Assembly: GCA_003645825.1 (NCBI GenBank)
Contig: QNCQ01000099.1
Location: 1 to 6,643, forward strand
DNA length: 6,643 nucleotides
From: Fidelibacterota bacterium
GTDB taxonomy: Bacteria; Fidelibacterota; UBA2242; B5-G15
Direction: 5' to 3'
In this document: piece by piece, positions 1 through 6,643 of the stretch
Position numbering within the stretch: the first letter of the stretch is position 1
Layout: each line of letters opens with the position of its first letter
Notes under the pieces: generated by a model
The model's database searches: none
The model's input: only the letters and a program-made list of their open reading frames with translations
Told to the model about the DNA's origin: nothing
Program-made: the position numbers and the translations under genes

Positions 1-3000
1 AGCAAGCTTTATTATCTACTCGATATTCCTTCTAGAGAGCTTGAGGAGATCACATATTATGAGAAATATGTTGTAATTAATCCTGGTAAATCCAACCTTC
101 CGTACAAAGCGGTTATTACAGAAGAGGAATACTTTGAGAATATGATGCAGTATGGCCCGAAAACGGAGATTTTTGATGAGGAAGAGGCCCAGGAATACTT
201 TATTGCGAAGACAGGTGGGGAAGCTATTCGAGATCTGTTGAGGCAGGTTGATGTTGAAGTTCTTGTAGCCAAATTAAAGCATGATTTAAAAACTTCCCGG
301 TCCGAGTCCCAGAAGAGTGAGATACTTAAGAGGTTAAAAGTGGTTCAGGCATTTTTACCCCAGGAAGGAAAACCTGTAAATAAGCCTGAATGGATGGTAA
401 TTACAATGTTGCCAGTTATACCACCTGATTTAAGACCTCTAGTTCCTCTTGAAGGTGGACGATTTGCGGCGAGCGATCTGAATGATCTGTATAGAAGGGT
501 GATAATAAGAAATAACCGCCTGAAACAGTTGATGGAGATAAAGGCTCCGGATGTCATCTTAAGAAATGAGAAGAGAATGTTGCAGGAAGCGGTCGATTCT
601 CTTTTTGATAATAGCAAGCGTACAACAGAAGTTCGGGGTAGTACCAGAAGGCCCCTTAAGAGTCTCAGTGATATGCTAAGGGGTAAAGAGGGGCGATTCA
701 GACAGAACCTTCTTGGGAAGAGAGTTGATTACAGCGGCAGGTCTGTTATTGTGGTTGGGCCAGAGCTGAGGTTGAATGAATGTGGTTTACCGAAGGAGAT
801 GGCGATTGAACTGTTCAAGCCCCATATTATGCATGAACTTCTGAAAAGAGATATAGCTAAGTCCCCGAAGGCTGCAAAATTGATGATTGAAAATAAAAAT
901 CCAGAGGTCTATCGTGTGCTTGAGTATGTTGTAAAGGATCATCCTGTCTTACTAAACAGAGCACCTACCCTTCATAGACTGGGAATTCAGGCTTTTCAGC
1001 CTGTTCTTACTGATGAGCTGGCGATACAGATACATCCTCTTGTCTGTGCTGCTTTTAATGCTGACTTTGATGGTGACCAAATGGCTGTCCATGTTCCGCT
1101 TTCTTTCGAAGCGCAGATGGAAGCAAGGGTATTGATGCTTTCCAGCCACAATATTCTGCATCCGGCTCACGGGAATCCTATAGCCATTCCTTCTCAGGAT
1201 ATGGTTCTTGGAATTTACTATATTACGAAAAAGAAGGATGGTGCTAAAGGGGAAGGGAGGATTTTTAGTTCCATTGAGGAGGTAACTTATGCTTATGAGA
1301 TTGGTGAAGTAGATCTGCATGCGAAGGTAAAGGTAAGGGTTGATGGTAAACTGATAGATACTACAGTGGGAAGGGCAATTTTTAACAGTATTTTGCCCAA
1401 AGGAATTGGTTACGTAAATGAGCTTATAACAAAGTCAAGACTTGAGAAGATTGTGGGATACACATTCAGGAAAATAGGTAATTATGAGACAGTGAAGTTT
1501 CTGGATAGATTAAAAGATCTGGGATTTAAGTTTGCTACTCAGGCAGGAGCAACTATTTCCATTGCGGACATTTTGATCCCGGAGGAAAAGGAGGAGATAA
1601 TAGAGGAAACCTTTAAGCGTGTAGATGATATTCAGAATAAATTCCGCAAGGGAATACTTACAGAGGGAGAAAGGTACAATAAGGTTATTGATGAATGGAC
1701 TCACGCTACAAATACGATTACTGATATTCTTTTTGAACATCTTTCGAAGGACCAAGATGGGTTTAACCCGGTTTTTATGATGGCTGACTCTGGTGCAAGG
1801 GGCAGTAAGGAGCAGATTAAACAGCTTGCCGGTATGAGGGGCTTAATGGCAAAACCACAGAAAACTCTCACGGGTCAGGTTGGTGAGATTATTGAGACAC
1901 CGATTACATCCAATTTCAAGGAGGGACTCTCTGTTCTTGAGTATTTTATATCCACCCATGGTGCTCGTAAAGGTCTTGCGGATACGGCACTTAAGACAGC
2001 GGATGCGGGGTATCTGACAAGGAGGCTTGTCGACGTCGCTCAGGATGTGGTGGTTACTGAGGAGGACTGTGGTACGATTAACGGTATTGAAGTTACTGCC
2101 CTGAAAAAGGAAGAGAGTGTTATAGAGAGTCTGGCAGACAGAATTGTTGGGCGAGTGGCGCAGGAAGATATATTCAATCCGGAAAATGAGAATGAGATAC
2201 TCGTGGAAGCTGGTCAGGAGATTGATGAGGATACCGCAGTCAAAATTCAGAGTCTTGGTATCGAAAAGGTTAGAATAAGATCCGTTCTTACATGTGAGTC
2301 TGAGCATGGTGTTTGCGCAAAATGCTATGGTAGGAATCTTGCTACAGGACAGATGGTTAATGTTGGGGAGGCTGTCGGAATTATGGCGGCTCAGGCTATT
2401 GGAGAGCCGGGTACTCAGTTGACGTTGCGTACATTCCATTATGGTGGAACCGCAGCAAGAATAGTGGAGGAGTCAGATACTATAGCCAAAACGAGCGGAC
2501 GAATACATTTTTCTGACAACTATAAATGTGTGAAGTATGCTAAAGGAGATTATTACGTTGCTCTTGCTAGAAATTCAAGCATGGTAATAATAGATGAAAA
2601 TGACAGAGTGACCTCTTCATATAATATTCCGTATGGAGCTCATGTTTTTGTTAAAGAAGGGGATAAGGTAACAAAAGGAGATCTGCTATTCAGGTGGGAT
2701 ATTTATACGGATCAGATACTGGCGCTGCATTCTGGTAAGGTTCGTTTCGTTGATCTTATTGAAAATGTTACCTACAGTGTTGAAACGGATGAATTTGGAC
2801 ATAAATCTCGAATTGTAATTGAAGCCAAGGACAAAACTTTGCAACCCAGAATTGATATTGTAGAGCAAAAGAACGGGCAGGAGATAGTGCATCCTGGGTT
2901 TATCCTTCCGATAAGGGCTATTATTGTCGTTAAAGATGGTGAGGAAGTTGTTGCAGGTGATGTGATAGCAAAGATGCCCAAAGAGATCGGGATGACCAAG

Positions 3001-3921
3001 GATATTACAGGAGGTCTTCCGAGAGTGGCGGAGCTTTTTGAGGCTCGTCGTCCTTCCGATCCTGCGGTAATTAGTGAGATAGATGGTAAAGTATCATTCG
3101 GTCCGACAGTCAGAGGTATAAGAGAGATAATCGTAACTGCAGCGAACGGGCAGCAGAAAAAGTACAAGATCCCTTACGGTAAATATGTTCTGGTTAATCA
3201 GGGAGATGAGGTCAAAGCAGGAGATAGACTGTGTGATGGTCCGGTAGCTCCGCAGGATATTTTGAAGGTGCAGGACCCGCGGAGAGTCCAGGAGTATCTT
3301 GTGAATGAGATTCAAGAAGTTTACAGGTTACAGGGAGTAAGAATAAATGACAAACACATAGAGGTGATAGTTCGCCAGATGATGCAAAAGGTTAAAGTTG
3401 AGGATCCGGGTGATACGAGGCTTCTTGAGGGTGATAGGGTTAACAAGTCCGAATTGCTCAGGGAAAATGAGAGGATTGCGAATTATGTGGTTATTACCAA
3501 TCCTGGTGATTCTGATTGGGACGTTGGTGATGTTGTACACAAGAGAGATTTTGTTAAATTTAACAGAATGTTAAGAGATGAGGGAAAGCAGCCCGCGAGA
3601 GCGAGGCAGGCAAGACCGGCAAAATTCAGCGAGGTGTTGCTTGGTATTACGAAAGCTTCTTTGAATACAGATTCTTTTATTTCGGCTGCGTCATTCCAGG
3701 AAACTACGAGGGTTCTTACTGATGCTGCTGTGGCTTGTAAAACGGACTACCTGCGAGGCCTGAAAGAGAACGTAATTGTTGGAAGATTGATACCAGCCGG
3801 GACAGGATTACGGCGGTATAGAAATCTTATGGTTATTGAACCGGAGGAAGAAAAAATCGAGTGGGAAAGGATAAAAAAGCTTAAAGAAGAACAGGAAGAA
3901 AAAGAGGCACCAGAGCAATAA
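1..3921 (+). CDS. rpoC: DNA-directed RNA polymerase subunit beta' (5' end outside the window)
   Basis: This is the largest subunit of bacterial RNA polymerase. It forms the active centre with beta and binds the catalytic Mg2+. The frame is open from the first base, so the ATG at 142 is internal. By comparison with E. coli from memory, about 120 N-terminal residues are missing, including the first zinc-binding domain, so the full protein would be about 1,425 residues. Visible landmarks are RFRQNLLGKRVDYSGRSV (694-747, switch region); HPVLLNRAPTLHRLG (940-984); the catalytic NADFDGDQMAVH (1057-1092) with all three Asp; the bridge helix with YFISTHGARKG (from about 1915); and the second zinc site with Cys codons at 2068, 2293, 2314 and 2323. 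The trigger loop (about 2368-2450 and from 2992) is split by a ~180-residue SI3-like insertion. The conserved C-terminal GITKASL (from 3640) and GRLIPAGTG close the core, followed by a Glu/Lys-rich tail. No frameshift or missing catalytic residue is seen. The truncation comes from the window edge. Confidence 0.99.
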   Translation, partial: SKLYYLLDIPSRELEEITYYEKYVVINPGKSNLPYKAVITEEEYFENMMQYGPKTEIFDEEEAQEYFIAKTGGEAIRDLLRQVDVEVLVAKLKHDLKTSRSESQKSEILKRLKVVQAFLPQEGKPVNKPEWMVITMLPVIPPDLRPLVPLEGGRFAASDLNDLYRRVIIRNNRLKQLMEIKAPDVILRNEKRMLQEAVDSLFDNSKRTTEVRGSTRRPLKSLSDMLRGKEGRFRQNLLGKRVDYSGRSVIVVGPELRLNECGLPKEMAIELFKPHIMHELLKRDIAKSPKAAKLMIENKNPEVYRVLEYVVKDHPVLLNRAPTLHRLGIQAFQPVLTDELAIQIHPLVCAAFNADFDGDQMAVHVPLSFEAQMEARVLMLSSHNILHPAHGNPIAIPSQDMVLGIYYITKKKDGAKGEGRIFSSIEEVTYAYEIGEVDLHAKVKVRVDGKLIDTTVGRAIFNSILPKGIGYVNELITKSRLEKIVGYTFRKIGNYETVKFLDRLKDLGFKFATQAGATISIADILIPEEKEEIIEETFKRVDDIQNKFRKGILTEGERYNKVIDEWTHATNTITDILFEHLSKDQDGFNPVFMMADSGARGSKEQIKQLAGMRGLMAKPQKTLTGQVGEIIETPITSNFKEGLSVLEYFISTHGARKGLADTALKTADAGYLTRRLVDVAQDVVVTEEDCGTINGIEVTALKKEESVIESLADRIVGRVAQEDIFNPENENEILVEAGQEIDEDTAVKIQSLGIEKVRIRSVLTCESEHGVCAKCYGRNLATGQMVNVGEAVGIMAAQAIGEPGTQLTLRTFHYGGTAARIVEESDTIAKTSGRIHFSDNYKCVKYAKGDYYVALARNSSMVIIDENDRVTSSYNIPYGAHVFVKEGDKVTKGDLLFRWDIYTDQILALHSGKVRFVDLIENVTYSVETDEFGHKSRIVIEAKDKTLQPRIDIVEQKNGQEIVHPGFILPIRAIIVVKDGEEVVAGDVIAKMPKEIGMTKDITGGLPRVAELFEARRPSDPAVISEIDGKVSFGPTVRGIREIIVTAANGQQKKYKIPYGKYVLVNQGDEVKAGDRLCDGPVAPQDILKVQDPRRVQEYLVNEIQEVYRLQGVRINDKHIEVIVRQMMQKVKVEDPGDTRLLEGDRVNKSELLRENERIANYVVITNPGDSDWDVGDVVHKRDFVKFNRMLRDEGKQPARARQARPAKFSEVLLGITKASLNTDSFISAASFQETTRVLTDAAVACKTDYLRGLKENVIVGRLIPAGTGLRRYRNLMVIEPEEEKIEWERIKKLKEEQEEKEAPEQ
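2455..2990 (+). other. SI3-like insertion inside the RpoC trigger loop
   Basis: Between TFHYGGTAA and MTKDITGGLPRV the reading frame carries about 180 residues that are absent from beta' subunits lacking the insertion. E. coli has the 188-residue SI3 (sandwich-barrel hybrid motifs) at the same place. Phrases such as IPYGAHVFVKEGDKV, SGKVRFVDLI and the ETDE segment match the general layout of SI3. This supports a Gram-negative-type lineage. The boundaries are approximate, and the domain call rests on recalled alignment rather than a search. Confidence 0.8.
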
Positions 3922-3944
3922 AAGGCCTGAGAGTGATTCCTTTT
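3920..3944 (+). terminator. Possible weak hairpin/terminator at the rpoC stop codon
   Basis: AAAAGG (3920-3925), overlapping the rpoC stop, can pair with CCTTTT (3939-3944) around a 13-base loop. T-rich sequence follows (TTTTT at 3941-3945, then more T between 3948 and 3957). The stem has only two G-C pairs and uses part of the T-run, so it would be a poor intrinsic terminator. Read-through into the tRNA and thrS is plausible. Nothing better was seen in this gap. Confidence 0.22.
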
Positions 3945-4007
3945 TCGTTTGTTTTTGGTTACAGCTTTTCTGGAGATTGAGCCAATAGTTAAAGGATAAG
4001 CTTTTCG

Positions 4008-4036
4008 TTGAATGTAAGGGTTGCGTTATTTAAATT
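4008..4036 (+). promoter_or_regulatory. Possible sigma-70-type promoter for tRNA-Val
   Basis: TTGAAT (4008-4013) and TAAATT (4031-4036) are separated by exactly 17 bases and each match the -35/-10 consensus at 4 of 6 positions. A start near 4043 would give a leader of about 18 bases before the mature tRNA 5' end at 4061, which RNase P would remove. This is inference from sequence similarity alone. The tRNA may instead be carried on the rpoC transcript. Confidence 0.3.
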
Positions 4037-4060
4037 AGCCAAGATATTTGATTTTCTAAT

Positions 4061-4134
4061 GGGCGGTTAGCTCAGGTGGTTAGAGTGCTTGCTTGACATG
4101 CAAGAGGTCACTGGTTCGAGTCCAGTACCGCCCA
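4061..4134 (+). tRNA. tRNA-Val, anticodon GAC, no encoded CCA
   Basis: A complete cloverleaf can be drawn. The acceptor stem GGGCGGT (4061-4067) pairs with ACCGCCC (4127-4133), with discriminator A at 4134. The D stem GCTC/GAGT (4070-4073/4083-4086) has one G-U pair and a nine-base loop containing GG. The anticodon stem CTTGC/GCAAG (4088-4092/4100-4104) encloses the loop TTGACAT with GAC at 4095-4097. The variable loop is AGGTC, and the T stem ACTGG/CCAGT encloses TTCGAGT. GAC reads the valine codons GUC and GUU. The bases after the discriminator are CGA, so the CCA end must be added by tRNA nucleotidyltransferase. The gene lies 139 bases after rpoC and 70 bases before thrS on the same strand, so co-transcription with either is possible. 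A five-T run follows at 4138-4142. Confidence 0.97.
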
Positions 4135-4191
4135 CGATTTTTCTGGAATGTTAAATTCGTGTGAGGTAAACTATTGGTTAAGGTAAGGGAG

Positions 4192-4196
4192 AAGGA
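4192..4196 (+). promoter_or_regulatory. Shine-Dalgarno sequence that fixes the thrS TTG start
   Basis: AAGGA (4192-4196) lies eight bases before TTG at 4205, within a purine-rich run (4185-4202). An in-frame TAA at 4184 closes the frame upstream, and no ATG or GTG lies between that stop and 4205. TTG is therefore the only conventional start that keeps the first strand of the TGS domain. Confidence 0.7.
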
Positions 4197-4204
4197 AAAG
4201 AGTT

Positions 4205-6124
4205 TTGGAAAGGAAGAAGACGGTATCAGTGACTTTACCAGATGGGTCAAAAATAGAAGTAGAATCTGGGATTACGGCTTCTGAACTTGCGAAGGGATTG
4301 GGTGAGGGTTTATTTAAGAAAGCGATAGCGGCAAAAATAAATAACCAGCTGGTTGATTTATCATTCAAGATAGAGAAAGATTCCAGTATAAAAATAATTA
4401 CTTATAATGATCCTGAGGCTCAGGAGATTATATTGCATACCACTGCTCATGTGATGGCACAGGCTGTTAAAAGGTTGTACCCGGATGCGAAGATAGCGAT
4501 TGGACCTGCTCTCGAGAAAAGGTTTTATTATGATATTGATGTTGAGCCTCCGATAAAGGAGGATGATCTCCCGAGAATTGAAGAAGAGATGAGAAAAATT
4601 ATAAAGGCGGATCATCCGATTGAAAGAGTTGAAATGACGAGGTCTGAGGCTATTGAGTTTTTCGCAGACAGGGGGGAGATCTATAAGGTTGAGATTTTAA
4701 ATGATATTGTTGATACAGAGGTGGTTTCTATCTATAGACAGGATGATTTTGTGGATTTATGTCGAGGGCCACACCTACCTTCGACTGGTAAGATTAGAGC
4801 TTTTAAACTTCTGAGTGTTGCGGGAGCTTACTGGCGTGGTGATTCTAGAAATAAAATGTTAACCAGGATATATGGCACTTCTTTTCCCACCAGGGAAGCT
4901 TTGAATAAATATTTGAAGTTTTTGGAAGAGGCGAAGAAGCGTGACCACAGGGTTCTGGGTAGGCAGCTGGAGTTGTTTGATATCAATGAAAATGTAGGAC
5001 CTGGATTGGTTTTGTGGTTTCCAAAAGGAACGATAATAAGAAAAATTATAGAGGATCTTTGGATAAAGGAACATCTTGAGCGGGGTTATCAGCTTGTTCA
5101 AACGCCTCACATTGGTAAAGCGAGATTGTGGGAGATAAGTGGCCATTTGGGTTTTTATAGAGAGTCAATGTTTGATGCCATGAAGGTGGAGAACGATGAG
5201 TACTATGTTAAACCAATGAATTGCCCTTTCCATATAATGATATACAAGTCTAAAACGAGAAGTTATAGGGATCTACCGATAAAGTATGCTGAGCTCGGGA
5301 CTGTTTACAGGTATGAGTTGTCTGGAGTATTGCACGGGTTGATGAGGGTTAGGGGTTTTACTCAGGATGATGCTCATATTATATGTACTCCTGAGCAGCT
5401 GGATGAGGAGATAGAGAAACTGGTTGAGTTTTCTATCAGTTTCCTGAGGAATTTTGGTTTTGAGAATTTTGATATTTATGTTTCTACCAGGCCGGAGGAA
5501 AAGTTTACGGGCAGTATTCAGATGTGGGATGTTGCTACCTATTCACTAAAAAAAGCTCTTGAAAAACTTAATATTGATTATAGTATTGATGAGGGAGGCG
5601 GAGCTTTTTATGGCCCAAAGATAGACATAAAAATAAGGGATGCTCTGGAGAGATCATGGCAGTGTACCACCATTCAGTTTGATTTCAATCTGCCCGAAAG
5701 ATTTGATATGAGTTATATTGCGGAGGATGGTACAAAGAAAAGGCCTTATATGATTCATAGAGCTATTCTTGGCTCTATTGAGCGTTTTGTGGGGATATTG
5801 CTGGAGCACTCTGCTGGAGATTTTCCGGTATGGCTTGCCCCGGTGCAAGCGGTTGTTTTGCCGATTACCGATAAGCAGGCTGATTATGCTTGTGAGGTAT
5901 TTAATTATATGAAGGAGAGGGGAATCAGAGTTGAATTGAATAATAGGTCACAGACTATTGGGCAGAAAATTCGGGAAGCTGAGCTTCAGAAAATTCCTTT
6001 TATGCTGATTATAGGGGAGAAAGAGGTGAGCACCAACAGAGTGTCTGTGAGAAGACGTAAGAAAGGTTCGCTTGGTGTCTTTACGTGGGAGGAAACCTTT
6101 AACTTAATAAAAGAAGGAAAGTAA
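4205..6124 (+). CDS. thrS: Threonyl-tRNA synthetase
   Basis: This class II aminoacyl-tRNA synthetase activates threonine with ATP, charges tRNA-Thr and edits mis-charged serine in the cytosol. The 639 residues match the usual full length (642 in E. coli). The order is a TGS domain (about 1-67); an editing domain with HTTAH (H78, H82) and CRGPH (C186, H190); a catalytic core with zinc ligands C340 (KPMNC), H391 (TQDDAH) and H518 (MIHRA), motif 2 around TVYRYE (R369) and motif 3 with SIERFVGILLE (R527); and an anticodon-binding domain from about 543 to the end. All expected active-site residues are present. Translation starts at TTG, supported by AAGGA eight bases upstream and an upstream stop at 4184. 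The next in-frame start, GTG at 4229, would cut into the TGS domain. infC follows after 14 bases, the conserved thrS-infC operon order. The 70-base leader after the tRNA is too short for a T-box, and I see no clear tRNA-Thr-like operator. Confidence 0.98.
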   Translation: MERKKTVSVTLPDGSKIEVESGITASELAKGLGEGLFKKAIAAKINNQLVDLSFKIEKDSSIKIITYNDPEAQEIILHTTAHVMAQAVKRLYPDAKIAIGPALEKRFYYDIDVEPPIKEDDLPRIEEEMRKIIKADHPIERVEMTRSEAIEFFADRGEIYKVEILNDIVDTEVVSIYRQDDFVDLCRGPHLPSTGKIRAFKLLSVAGAYWRGDSRNKMLTRIYGTSFPTREALNKYLKFLEEAKKRDHRVLGRQLELFDINENVGPGLVLWFPKGTIIRKIIEDLWIKEHLERGYQLVQTPHIGKARLWEISGHLGFYRESMFDAMKVENDEYYVKPMNCPFHIMIYKSKTRSYRDLPIKYAELGTVYRYELSGVLHGLMRVRGFTQDDAHIICTPEQLDEEIEKLVEFSISFLRNFGFENFDIYVSTRPEEKFTGSIQMWDVATYSLKKALEKLNIDYSIDEGGGAFYGPKIDIKIRDALERSWQCTTIQFDFNLPERFDMSYIAEDGTKKRPYMIHRAILGSIERFVGILLEHSAGDFPVWLAPVQAVVLPITDKQADYACEVFNYMKERGIRVELNNRSQTIGQKIREAELQKIPFMLIIGEKEVSTNRVSVRRRKKGSLGVFTWEETFNLIKEGK

Positions 6125-6126
6125 AA

Positions 6127-6133
6127 AAGGGGG
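6127..6133 (+). promoter_or_regulatory. Strong Shine-Dalgarno sequence before the ATA start of infC
   Basis: AAGGGGG (6127-6133) lies three bases after the thrS stop codon and five bases before ATA at 6139. It is the only good ribosome-binding site near the beginning of the IF3-coding frame, and its spacing points directly to the non-canonical start. Its closeness to the thrS stop also allows translational coupling. Confidence 0.7.
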
Positions 6134-6138
6134 TTAAA

Positions 6139-6643
6139 ATAGAAAGAGATCTTAGAGTAAACCAACGTATTAGAGCGTCCAGAGTCAGGCTGGTTGATGA
6201 GACCGGCAAGCAAGTCGGGATTGTTTCCATCAAAGATGCATTGAGATATGCGGAAGAGAAAGGTCTTGACCTTGTGGAAGTTGCACCGAATGCTGATCCG
6301 CCAGTGTGCAGAGTAATGGATTATGGGAAATATAAGTACCAGCAACAGATTAAGGATAGAAAAGGAAAAAAGGCGCAGCATGTAATAAAAATCAAGGAAC
6401 TGAGGCTAAGGCCAAATATAGATAGGAATGATCTCAGATTGAAAATTGAGAAAGCGAGGGAATTTCTTAAGGAAGGTAATAAGGTAAAGTTTACCCTTTT
6501 ATTTAGGGGGAGAGAACTGGCTCATACAGAACTGGGATACGAGTTGATGAAAACTGTCTGTGAGGAACTCGAAGAGCATGCGAATATAGAGAGGCCGCCA
6601 AAGGGGGAAGGAAGAACCATAGTAACAATTTTAAGTCCAAAGC
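6139..6643 (+). CDS. infC: Translation initiation factor IF3, apparent ATA start (3' end outside the window)
   Basis: IF3 binds the 30S subunit, prevents premature 50S joining and favours correct initiator tRNA and start-codon pairing. Reading from 6139 gives 168 residues. The N-domain has RVNQRIRASRVRL (6-18), GLDLVEVAPNADPPVC (42-57) and VMDYGKY (59-65). A Lys-rich linker (about 72-84) leads to a C-domain with KIKELRLRP (84-92), FRGRELAH (122-129) and GEGRTIVTILSPK up to the edge. E. coli IF3 ends a few residues past the equivalent of SPK, so only a short tail is missing. The frame has no ATG, GTG or TTG between the upstream in-frame stop (6100-6102) and TTG at 6241, and starting there would delete 34 conserved residues. 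ATA at 6139, five bases after AAGGGGG, gives a normal family N terminus. An in-frame ATT at 6169 lacks a good ribosome-binding site and would remove conserved RVNQR. Family identity is certain; the exact start is inference. Confidence 0.96.
   Translation, partial: MERDLRVNQRIRASRVRLVDETGKQVGIVSIKDALRYAEEKGLDLVEVAPNADPPVCRVMDYGKYKYQQQIKDRKGKKAQHVIKIKELRLRPNIDRNDLRLKIEKAREFLKEGNKVKFTLLFRGRELAHTELGYELMKTVCEELEEHANIERPPKGEGRTIVTILSPK

Larger units (their letters stand above)
3980..4179. repeat. Inverted repeat bracketing the tRNA-Val gene
   Basis: The left arm AGCCAATAGTT (3980-3990) is complementary to the right arm AACTATTGGTT (4169-4179). Nine consecutive Watson-Crick pairs form (CCAATAGTT with AACTATTGG), extended by one G-U and one A-U pair. 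The arms enclose the putative tRNA promoter and the whole tRNA gene. Both arms would be present only in RNA reading through from rpoC. The pairing could be a processing stem or could arise by chance, since a 9-base match is not improbable in an AT-rich gap of this length. Confidence 0.35.

Noticed and set aside
142..144. ATG at 142 as the start of rpoC.
   Set aside because: The frame is open to base 1, and the residues encoded before 142 (IPSRELEEITYYEKYVV) match the conserved beta' sequence, so the true start is upstream of the window.
1843..2439. A 198-codon open frame on the minus strand inside rpoC.
   Set aside because: It lies wholly opposite a highly conserved part of rpoC (bridge helix to trigger loop) and its translation has no recognisable family features. 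It is a shadow of the coding frame.
4008..4070. A 20-codon open frame from TTG, with AAAGGA about 11 bases upstream, ending in a stop inside the tRNA 5' end.
   Set aside because: It overlaps the tRNA and the putative promoter, has no conserved features and is short enough to occur by chance.
4135..4204. A possible T-box, tRNA-Thr-like operator or separate promoter in the thrS leader.
   Set aside because: The 70 bases are too short for a T-box. No stable hairpin or T-box-like motif was seen, and the best -10 candidate (TAAACT at 4167-4172) has only a poor -35 partner.
6241..6243. TTG at 6241 as the infC start.
   Set aside because: It would delete the conserved first part of the IF3 N-domain, and it has no suitable ribosome-binding site.
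5986..6381. A 131-codon minus-strand open frame spanning the end of thrS and the start of infC.
   Set aside because: It is opposite two clear genes, has no promoter or ribosome-binding site of note and no recognisable protein features.

Overview
The window holds housekeeping genes of the transcription and translation machinery, all on the + strand. It suggests a Gram-negative-type bacterium of moderate, slightly AT-rich composition. The evidence is RpoC: it carries the large trigger-loop insertion (SI3-like) typical of Gram-negative lineages. It also has two extra segments compared with E. coli, one before the bridge helix and one near the C terminus. From memory these resemble RpoC of the Bacteroidetes/Chlorobi (FCB) side of the tree. 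The phylum cannot be fixed from this window, and an uncultured lineage is possible.

Layout: (1) positions 1-3921, the 3' ~92% of rpoC (RNA polymerase beta'), with its 5' end cut off by the window edge; (2) positions 3922-4204, a 283-base intergenic region holding a complete tRNA-Val(GAC) gene without an encoded CCA end, a possible promoter for it, a weak possible terminator after rpoC, and a 9-11 bp inverted repeat that brackets the tRNA; (3) positions 4205-6124, a complete thrS (threonyl-tRNA synthetase) starting at TTG; (4) position 6139 to the end, infC (translation initiation factor IF3), 14 bases after thrS. It apparently starts at the rare codon ATA behind a strong Shine-Dalgarno sequence and is cut off a few residues before its C terminus.

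thrS-infC is the start of the widely conserved thrS-infC-rpmI-rplT operon. Its placement directly after rpoC, where many bacteria have rpsL-rpsG-fusA, is the less usual point of gene order. The most interesting signal is the non-canonical infC start, which fits the known autoregulation of IF3 through initiation-codon discrimination. I found no mobile element, CRISPR array, defence system or unknown gene, and no evidence for a novel multi-gene system.
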